A DNA stretch of 64,000 bases from an uncultured Blautia sp. (lineage in GTDB: Bacteria > Bacillota > Clostridia > Lachnospirales > Lachnospiraceae). A program made the position numbers and the translations under genes. Each line of letters opens with the position of its first letter. Positions within the stretch are counted from its first letter, which is position 1. Below the pieces are notes generated by a model. That model had not been told where the DNA came from, ran no database searches, and saw nothing but the letters and a program-made list of their open reading frames with translations. Positions 57,716 through 64,000 of the stretch are shown piece after piece. The DNA is taken from assembly GCA_900551075.1 (NCBI GenBank), contig URVB01000009.1, forward strand, positions 44,618 to 108,617. Direction: 5' to 3'.

Positions 57716-59029
57716 TTGAAGCGAACGATTAGCTTTATGACAGGAAAAGGCTCTGTTAACCATAACAGCAGAAAATTCCATGCAAAGAATACTACCCCGG
57801 AGCGAAGCTGTCTGAACGTGGAATATTGCAACGAAAATATTAAGGACGTATATCACGAATTATTTGATGAAGCACTTGCCCGATACAATGAAAAGCAGAC
57901 CAGAAGTGACCGCCAGATTGACGATTATTATGAGAAAATCCGTTCTGGCAAACAGGAGAAGCCATTCCATGAAATCATTCTGCAAATTGGGGATAAGGAC
58001 AACATGGGAGCGACAACTGAAAATGGAAAGTTTGCTGCAAAGGTGCTTAATGAATATATGCGTGATTTTCAGCGGAGGAATCCTACGCTACGTGTGTTTT
58101 CAGCTTATCTACATATGGATGAAGCAACACCGCATCTGCATATTGATTTTGTACCATATATGACAGGAAGCAAGCGAGGACTTGATACAAGAGTTTCTCT
58201 AAAACAGGCGTTATCTGCTCTTGGTTTCAAGGGCGGTACACGAAGTGAAACAGAATTAAATCAATGGGTGCTGCATGAGAAAAAGCAGCTTGCGGCGATT
58301 TATGCTGGAACATGGGATTGAGTGGGAGCAGAAAGGCACACATGAAAAGCATTTATCGGTTCTGGACTTTGAGAAAAAAGAACGGGCAAAAGAAGTAGCA
58401 GAGTTGGAAGCGAAGAAAGCAGAATTGCAGGAAGAAAATGCCACTTTTCAAGAAATTAACGAAGATTTGCATGAACAGTTGTTGCAGGTTGATGATGAGA
58501 TTCATTTCTTGCGGGAAGATTTACAGGAGTCCCGGCAAGAAGCAGAGAAAGCGCAGAAACAGGTGAATAAATATCAGAAGCGCATGAATGAACTTGCCCT
58601 ATGGTAAAGAATATGGAGAAGCTGGCGGCAGATTTTTCTGCAGACCCGGAGCAAACGCTTCCAGAAGCAGCGGTTATGGAATCTGCAAAGTCGTATCGGG
58701 AGAAGAAGGCAAAGCCGCTAATAAAGAAAATCGTACAAGTCATGCGCTCTGTTTATTCGGCGTATCTGGATATTTCAAACAAGTTTACAAAGTTGCAAGC
58801 GGCATATAACAGGGAACGGGGCGGAAATGAGCGGTTGACAAACAGGCTGGAAGAAGTTTTGGAGAAAAATCGGGAACTGCGTATAGTGGCGGCAGATTTC
58901 GAGCGTGTAAAGACGGTACTCGGCTTTGAACAGGTAAACGCTGTAATTAACCGAGCGAAGCAACAGGAACAGATAGAAGCCGAGCAGAAACGGGCTGCAA
59001 GGAGAAAACACAATCGAGAAGTCCGCTGA
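57716..59029 (+). pseudogene. MobV relaxase of element C, two frameshifts
   Basis: The TTG start (MKRTISFMTGKGSVNHN) and relaxase domain (HLHMDEATPHLHIDFVPY) are intact. At about 58294 an extra T (ATTT before ATGCTGGAACAT) shifts the frame, and the product stops at 58321. The expected sequence resumes in the next frame (LEHGIEWEQKGTHEKHLSVLDFEKKERAKEV) up to 58607. A second shift near 58600 (GCCCTATGGTAAAG, one base lost) puts the remainder (MVKNMEKLAADFS... to 59029) in the third frame. A truncated 201-residue domain could be made. Confidence 0.88.
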
Positions 59030-59215
59030 CATGAGGAGGGCGCTTAAAGCCCTCTTAGCGCCATGAACCGAATCTCCGCCAGTTAGTCAAGAACGGCGCA
59101 GTCGTTCAGTTTACTGTTGACTGGCTGGTGGGGATTTGCTAGTTTTGCTTTACAGTGAAATAACAGAGAGATATAATTAAAACAGCTACGTTACGGATTG
59201 AAATAGGAGGACAAC

Positions 59216-60352
59216 ATGAAAAAGTTTTTAGGTATAATTGGCGTTTTAATTATTGTATTTTCATTGAGTGGATGTGGAAAATCATCATTTGCCGGCAGTA
59301 GAATAGGGAATGATAATCAGTTTGTTATGGAGTACAAAATTTTTAATACTACGGACGGACAATCATTATTGTTGGATGCAGGAGATACCATTCGGGCGAA
59401 AGTAGTAGTTGACAGTGGGAAACTGTCAATAAAGATTCAAAAAGATAGTGATAAACCAATTTACGAAAACGATAATATGGTAGCCTCTGAAAGTTTTGAC
59501 ATTGAAATTCAAGAGAGTGGAACATATAAGATTACAGTTACAGGGGAAAAAACAAAAGGTAGTGTAAGTTTTGAAAAAGTTGCTGGAGAGGAAACAGAAC
59601 AGAACGAAGTACAACAAGAAGTAAATGAAAAGACGATTGATTTAAGCGAAGCATTTCAGGATATTAGTGGCTGTGCGGTGATTTATTCGCCAGTACAAGA
59701 GGAATATTCATTTTTTAATGAAGATATGTGCAGGCAAGAAGAATCACCTTATTCTACTTTTAAGATTATTTCAGCTTTATCAGGATTACAAAATGGTGTT
59801 ATTGTTGACGAAACATCCACAATGGGATATGACGGGACGGACTATGGAAATTTAGATTGGAATGGGGATTTAACCTTAGAAGAGGCATTCCCAAAATCAT
59901 GTATATGGTATTTTCGAAAAGTAATAGATTCTGTTGGCAAAGATAAAATACAGGAAGAATTAAATGGATTACAGTATGGGAATTGCGATATTTCGGAGTG
60001 GAATGGTAGCAATATTAATCCTATGGAAATGCTGAATGGGTTTTGGTTGGATTCGTCGTTGAAAATTTCGCCGCTAGAACAAGTAGAAGTTTTAAGTAGG
60101 ATATTTGAGGGATATAGCGATTACGATAGTAGAAATATAGAGATTTTGAAAAGAATAATGCTAGTGGAAGAAACCGATTCTCAGAAAATCTATGGAAAAA
60201 CAGGAAGTGGGAATGGAGAAGCATGGTTCGTTGGTTTTTCTGAATCAGATGGAGAACGGAGATACTTTGCTATATCCTTAAATGATAGTGAACAAAGAGA
60301 TCAGGTTTCTGGAAATAAAGCCAAAGAAATAGCTTTGGAGATTCTGAAATAA
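59216..60352 (+). CDS. Class D beta-lactamase-like lipoprotein
   Basis: The 378-residue precursor has a lipobox (LSGC, Cys20). Residues 30-125 look like a small beta-rich domain, followed by a Glu/Gln linker. The C-terminal penicillin-recognising domain shows Ser180-Thr-Phe-Lys183, Ser228-Cys-Ile230, Tyr254-Gly-Asn256, FWLDSSLKISPLEQV and Lys328-Thr-Gly330. YGN and the FWL-LKIS segment point to class D (OXA-like) enzymes or the related BlaR-type sensor domains. AATAGGAGG precedes the ATG. Hydrolysis of beta-lactams is plausible but not certain; Ile at the third position of SxV is unusual. Confidence 0.85.
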   Translation: MKKFLGIIGVLIIVFSLSGCGKSSFAGSRIGNDNQFVMEYKIFNTTDGQSLLLDAGDTIRAKVVVDSGKLSIKIQKDSDKPIYENDNMVASESFDIEIQESGTYKITVTGEKTKGSVSFEKVAGEETEQNEVQQEVNEKTIDLSEAFQDISGCAVIYSPVQEEYSFFNEDMCRQEESPYSTFKIISALSGLQNGVIVDETSTMGYDGTDYGNLDWNGDLTLEEAFPKSCIWYFRKVIDSVGKDKIQEELNGLQYGNCDISEWNGSNINPMEMLNGFWLDSSLKISPLEQVEVLSRIFEGYSDYDSRNIEILKRIMLVEETDSQKIYGKTGSGNGEAWFVGFSESDGERRYFAISLNDSEQRDQVSGNKAKEIALEILK

Positions 60353-60469
60353 GTGGCTGTGCTTGTTGTGTTTTAGGAACTTTGAAACCCCTGATTTTCA
60401 AAGGACTATATTGCATTATACTTAAAGAATGAGGTAAAGAATGTTTTGAGAGATAAATGATGGCATATA

Positions 60470-60498
60470 TTGACATAGGGGCAGTTATGAGTTATATT
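60470..60498 (+). promoter_or_regulatory. Promoter ahead of the RT leader
   Basis: TTGACA (60470-60475) and TATATT (60493-60498) have 17-bp spacing. The RT start codon is about 290 nt downstream of the predicted start of transcription, so a long leader is made. Confidence 0.7.
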
Positions 60499-60504
60499 TA
60501 AAGA

Positions 60505-60797
60505 GCCTTATATATGAGATATAAGGGAAAGGAATTGTTGTCAATACCTGAAAGAGCTCTTTCAGATATGACTGGTGTTCTGGTTGCAAACTTATGAATA
60601 ACCACATAAGAATGTTAATTAGAATCATCTCTTTCTTATCTATTCTAACATAGATATGTATTGAACGAATAATGGATAGCTGGCACCACATCAAAGCTGT
60701 CGAAAGACAAAATTGAATACCATGTTGAAAGAAGACCTATCAGTCAAGAGATGCTATCCCTCATGCTGGTGGGTCTTTCGCTAAATAGGAAGGTTGT
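60505..60797 (+). ncRNA. Candidate structured RNA leader of the reverse transcriptase
   Basis: Between the promoter and the RT start lie several hairpins: CTTATAT/ATATAAG (about 60508-60527), the palindrome CTGAAAGAGCTCTTTCAG (60548-60565), CTTATG/CATAAG (about 60594-60613), TATCTA/TAGATA (about 60636-60655), GATAGCT/AGCTGTC (60675-60701), and an outer GAAA-GAA-GACC/GGTCTTTC stem (60727-60779) with an inner loop. There is no coding frame of note. RTs of retron and UG/DRT type use template RNAs encoded at such a position. Confidence 0.45.
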
Positions 60798-62134
60798 ATG
60801 GAGTTATACGAATGGAAAACGAAGAATGCAAATGCAAGAAAATATGCGCATTTTGATGAAAAGGTTTCATTGAACAAAGTTTGGGATTATATCAGTAGTC
60901 CAACTAACATTGTGAAACATGGATTTTATCCTTTTATACATTATGAAAAGAAATTTAATAAATTTACTAGGAAAGATGGAAGGGGTTATATAAAAGAAAA
61001 ATCTAGACACTTATGTTATTCTGCACATATCGATAGATATATATATTCTTATTATGGGTATCTTTTAAATTAAAAGTATAATAAATACTTAGAAGAACGT
61101 AATATGAATTTAGTTGCGGTTGCATATAGGGATAATTTGCGTAAAAATAATATCCATTTCGCAAAAAGAGCTTTCGATTGTATTAGAGAAACAAAAGAAA
61201 GTTTTGTAATAATAGGAGATTTTTCGCACTTTTTTGATTCTTTAGATCATGACTATTTAAAAAAACGAATATGTGATGTTTTAAAAGTTGATATGTTGCC
61301 ATCGGATTTTTATGCAGTATTTAAAAATATTCGATTTGGGAATTGACAGAGTTACTTAAACTAAATAATTTGACAGACACAGAAGAAGATATACAAATTT
61401 TAAATTCTAAACGTAAAGTTTTATCTGAAAGAAATTTTAAAAAGCATAAGAAAGAATTTATTATTAGACATAAAGAAAACTATGGGATACCACAGGGTTC
61501 AGCAATTAGTGCGGTATTAGCAAATGTATATATGATAGTAATAGATGAAAAAATGTATAATTTGGCGAATGAATACAAGGGTCTGTATATGCGATATAGT
61601 GATGATTTTATTATTATTCTGCCTAGAATATCAGAAGATGATTTTAGGAAGATATTGAATAGTATAATAGATGAAATTAAACAGATTCCAAATTTAATTT
61701 TACAACCAGATAAAACACAGATATATAAATATAGAGATACAATATTAAAAAGTTGTAATACACAGTTTTTAAAGGATGTGTTAAATGGCAAAAATGCGAT
61801 TGATTATTTGGGATTTACATTTGATGGTAAAGAGATAACAATTAGGGATAAAACTATATCGAAATATTATTATAGATTATATCGAAAACTCAAAACTATA
61901 GTGAAAAATGAAGGATATACTCCTTCGGGAAAAAGAATAAGCTGTAAAAATTTATATGAGAAGTATACTGTTAAAGGGGCACATTTAAAAGATTCAAATG
62001 GACATATTAAAGGAAATTTTATATCGTATGTTCAGCGTGCCCAAAAAGTTTTTGGAGAAGATGAACCCATAGACAGAAAAACAAAAAGACATATGCTGAA
62101 AATTCGTAGGATATTGGATGAAGTTTTTTCATAG
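60798..62134 (+). pseudogene. Defence-type reverse transcriptase, broken by a stop and a frameshift
   Basis: Joining three frames gives an RT of about 445 residues. Part 1 (60798-61073) ends at an in-frame TAA (61071-61073) and continues in the same frame to 61346; then a shift of frame near 61340 leads to the last part (61343-62134). Motifs remain: VIIGDFSHFFDSLDHDYLKKRI (motif A aspartate), GIPQGSAISAVLANVYM, and YMRYSDDFIIILP with the catalytic YSDD. The N-terminus (SRHLCYSAHIDRYIYSYY) and motif style resemble stand-alone bacterial Abi/UG-type RTs rather than group II introns. The exact class is not assigned. Confidence 0.8.
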
Positions 62135-62232
62135 ATTTGTTGGAGGATTTTCGGATATTTATAGATAAAAGATTAAAAAGCTTTATTATGTATGTGGGTT
62201 AATCAAACAAACTGTAAGATATGGGGGATGTT

Positions 62233-63357
62233 ATGCTTAAAGATATATTAATGTCAGTGTCTAAAAAAATGCAAATTGATTTTGAGGGAATAACGAGTAA
62301 AATACAGCATAATGGAGAAAAAGGAACGGCAAGGGAAAATATACTTGAAGAGTATTTGAAATGTTATATACCTGAAAAATATTGTTTTTCGAAAGGTACG
62401 ATTGTAGACTGTAAGGATGTACAAAGTAGACAGGTGGATATAATTATACATGATAAATTTTTGACACCATATCTCGTAGATATGGATGGGACTAAAATTG
62501 TGCCGATTGAAAGTGTTTATGGGGTTGTTGAAGTTAAATCGACGTTGACCAAAGAAGAATTGAGGAAGTGTGTTAAAAATATTGAGAGTGTGAGAAAACT
62601 TGAGAAAAAGACAACGTCAGGCTACTCTTTTCCGACAGCGGGGATGGTATTTGCGTATGATTCCGATGCTTCTCTAGAAGCGGTATATAAAAATCTCAAT
62701 GAATTGTCGGAGGATGTAGAGGTTGATAAAAGGATAAGCTGTATATGTGTGTTAAATAAAGGGGTTATTTTACCAGTGAATAAAGATGGACTGACAAATG
62801 TATCATTATTACCAGATGAAAATACAGTATATGGAATATTTAATAACGCAAATGATGCACTGCTTTTATTCTATTTGATTTTGACTCAAATACTAAATAG
62901 TATAACGATATTTCCACCGGATATGGTTGCATATGCACAGAGTACAGCCATATTAGATACTTCTTTTTCGATACCAGCAGATTATGTGCCGGATGACGGA
63001 ACAATTAATGTTATGGATAACATGGTAAGAATGTCTGAAATAAAGACTTTAAAGGAGTATGGGACAAGAATGCTTAGTGGCAAATTAAAAAAAGAGGAGT
63101 TTCTTGAGCATGTATTCGGTACCTATATACCGTCATTAAAAATGATGCATGGTTTTCTGGATTTAGTGCCAATGAATTCTACTTTAAATTATTTTGGAAA
63201 GTTAATGAATAACAAGGTGATAATAGACGCATATAAAATTTATGAGCGTGGTACAAAGATTACATTGGTTGAAAAGAAAATTCTTGATGATTTAGAAAAA
63301 TTTATGTATGCTATATATGACAACCATAGAGAGGAAATGCTAAAAAATAACAAGTAG
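62233..63357 (+). CDS. DUF6602 protein with PD-(D/E)xK-like nuclease motif
   Basis: From ATG 62233, with GGGGG 5 nt upstream, the product has 374 residues. The N-terminal domain has GTARENILEEYLKCYIP, then Asp69 in SRQVDIIIHD and Glu100-Val-Lys102 in VYGVVEVKST, an arrangement (E..D..ExK) typical of restriction-endonuclease-like folds and of DUF6602. The C-terminal 170 residues are mixed and helical. It follows the RT by 100 bp in the same direction, is equally AT-rich and intact. A nuclease effector or Abi role is inferred. Confidence 0.72.
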   Translation: MLKDILMSVSKKMQIDFEGITSKIQHNGEKGTARENILEEYLKCYIPEKYCFSKGTIVDCKDVQSRQVDIIIHDKFLTPYLVDMDGTKIVPIESVYGVVEVKSTLTKEELRKCVKNIESVRKLEKKTTSGYSFPTAGMVFAYDSDASLEAVYKNLNELSEDVEVDKRISCICVLNKGVILPVNKDGLTNVSLLPDENTVYGIFNNANDALLLFYLILTQILNSITIFPPDMVAYAQSTAILDTSFSIPADYVPDDGTINVMDNMVRMSEIKTLKEYGTRMLSGKLKKEEFLEHVFGTYIPSLKMMHGFLDLVPMNSTLNYFGKLMNNKVIIDAYKIYERGTKITLVEKKILDDLEKFMYAIYDNHREEMLKNNK

Positions 63358-63380
63358 TATTAAAATTGTAATTGTCTGTA

Positions 63381-63399
63381 TGGCAACAATTTGGCAACA
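63381..63399 (+). repeat. Integrase arm-type repeats, right end of C
   Basis: TGGCAAC at 63381 and 63392 (11 bp apart) in the same context as 31272-31290 of A (CAACAGAAAATCAG following). Confidence 0.6.
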
Positions 63400-63501
63400 G
63401 AAAATCAGTAAGCCAGAATAAATGATGTACTTGAAGTAAAAAACAGTGTGTATTTGCATGAAACCTAAACAAATATGGTTAATAACAACAAAGAACACGC
63501 C

Positions 63502-63513
63502 GAGTTTGAATAA
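63502..63513 (+). repeat. Attachment site 4 (C/D junction)
   Basis: GAGTTTGAATAA, with the preceding ACAACAAAGAACACGCC equal to the right end of A and the following AAACAAAAATGCTTAGTAAA equal to the left end of B. Confidence 0.85.
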
Positions 63514-63571
63514 ACAAAAATGCTTAGTAAATCCAGTGCTTATGCGGGTTTGCGGGCTTTTGAAAAGTCTT

Positions 63572-63591
63572 TTGATAACAAATTGATAACA
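63572..63591 (+). repeat. Integrase arm-type repeats, left end of D
   Basis: TTGATAAC at 63572 and 63583, 11 bp apart, as at the left of B. Confidence 0.6.
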
Positions 63592-63708
63592 GTGATACAA
63601 GTGCGATTATTCTTACGGATAAGTGGTTTGCAGGTAAGACAATGATTTTAAGGTGGCTTGTGTGACTGGCGTTCAGAGCCATACTCTGAATAAATCCATA
63701 TTATTATA

Positions 63709-63755
63709 AACGCCCTTAGCTGTGGGTAGGAAACTCATGGCTAAGGGCGTTTTTG
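63709..63755. terminator. Terminator of the element D regulator
   Basis: ACGCCCTTAGC and GCTAAGGGCGT form an 11-bp stem followed by TTTTT, identical in design to 31600-31647. Confidence 0.75.
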
Positions 63756-63764
63756 GCGTTCTTG

Positions 63765-64000
63765 TCAATCGGTTTTTAGTTTGTCCTTGAATGTTTCAAC
63801 TAAGGCATCGCTTAATTCCTTAGAGGGGACATTCGCCCAATGCTGCGAAGTGTCAAATTTGGGGTAATTATGCCGCCACTGGTCGTAGTCCTCCCTGCTG
63901 ATTTCTTCAGCGGAGAGCTTTGCAGCCTGTTCCTGCCAAGTGGAGAGCATTTGCAGCAGTTCTTCAGCGGCTTTGCCCTTGTCCCTGTCGACCTTTAGGC
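63765..64000 (-). CDS. XRE family regulator of element D, C-terminal part
   Basis: The minus-strand frame ends at 63765 and runs off the window edge. The visible 78 residues (LKVDRDKGKAAEELLQML.., YDQWRHNYPKFDTSQHWANVPSKELSDAL) match the C-terminal domain of the B regulator with a few changes. The N-terminal helix-turn-helix lies outside. Confidence 0.85.
   Translation of the reverse strand, partial: LKVDRDKGKAAEELLQMLSTWQEQAAKLSAEEISREDYDQWRHNYPKFDTSQHWANVPSKELSDALVETFKDKLKTD

Larger units (their letters stand above)
53250..63501 (+). mobile_element. IME C (subfamily 1), decayed
   Basis: This 10.3-kb element is closely related to A in regulator, xis, int, MobC-like and ATPase genes, origin block and both ends. 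The integrase lacks a catalytic arginine and the relaxase has two frameshifts. Cargo comprises a class D beta-lactamase-like lipoprotein, a broken reverse transcriptase and a DUF6602 protein. Confidence 0.87.
63502..64000 (+). mobile_element. IME D (subfamily 2), left end only
   Basis: The last 500 bp repeat the first 600 bp of element B with about 95% identity: attachment site, TTGATAAC arm repeats (63572, 63583), the ACGCCCTTAG terminator and the start of the regulator 3' end. The element continues beyond the window. Confidence 0.85.

Noticed and set aside
60485..60694. Minus-strand frame of 69 residues in the RT leader region
   Set aside because: No ribosome site or domain; it overlaps the palindromes better explained as RNA structure.
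22509..64000. CRISPR array among the repeated sequences of the elements
   Set aside because: The repeats are dispersed element ends, operators and homologous genes; there are no regularly spaced repeats with unique spacers.
22497..64000. Full integrative conjugative elements
   Set aside because: No VirB4, VirD4/TcpA, VirB6 or lytic transglycosylase genes are seen; only relaxases and accessory proteins are present, so the elements are classed as mobilizable.

Overview
The window is chromosomal DNA of a low-to-mid-GC Gram-positive anaerobe, most likely a gut Lachnospiraceae (Clostridia). This rests on strong GGAGG ribosome sites, the gene content (DUF885, DUF554, an Mrp/Mbh-like antiporter operon, NlpC/P60, MATE) and the class of mobile elements present (MobV IMEs and a TnpX-type transposon). 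The genus cannot be fixed from sequence alone.

Positions 1-22,508 are core genome. In order they hold: the end of a MOSC-domain gene coupled to tatD; a CapA-like protein; a MarR regulator convergent with a DUF885 protein; trxB; an NlpC/P60 hydrolase; a non-coding stretch with clustered DnaA boxes; trmB; tRNA-Lys(CTT); a ten-gene Mrp/Mbh-like cation/proton antiporter operon (8,684-18,145) with four large proton-channel subunits and no hydrogenase genes; a DUF554 protein; a MATE exporter; and guaA.

From the last codons of guaA (22,497) to the window end lies a tandem array of integrative mobilizable elements (IMEs). Each begins with a 12-bp copy of the guaA 3' end (GAGTTYGARTRA at 22,497, 31,393, 53,250 and 63,502). 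Four elements are seen: A (8.9 kb), B (21.9 kb including a nested 11.5-kb element), C (10.3 kb) and D (only its first 0.5 kb). A and C form one subfamily, B and D another, so the array alternates. The shared backbone is: minus-strand XRE regulator, small excisionase-like protein, tyrosine integrase, MobC-like protein, RepA-like ATPase, a palindromic origin-like block, an oriT-like hairpin and a MobV relaxase. Each element then carries its own cargo.

Element A carries a proline-related set (glutamate 5-kinase, prolyl-tRNA editing protein, divergent LysR). Element B carries TnpV, three GNAT acetyltransferases, a small membrane protein, a KilA-N protein and a DUF6119/TIGR04141-like protein. Its integrase is split by a nested serine-recombinase (TnpX-type) element that carries an erythromycin-esterase-like gene, a RhuM/Fic protein, a MobL relaxase, TnpW and a TipA-type MerR regulator. 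Element C carries a class D beta-lactamase-like lipoprotein and a broken reverse transcriptase that has a structured leader and a DUF6602 nuclease-like partner.

Only element A looks autonomous. B has an interrupted integrase and a nonsense-mutated relaxase. C has lost a catalytic arginine of its integrase and has a twice-frameshifted relaxase. The two subfamilies use different integrase arm repeats (TTGGCAAC versus TTGATAAC, both spaced 11 bp) and different operators, which could explain how they stack at one site. The most promising candidate for an undescribed system is the RT, leader RNA and DUF6602 unit at 60,470-63,357; here it is decayed.
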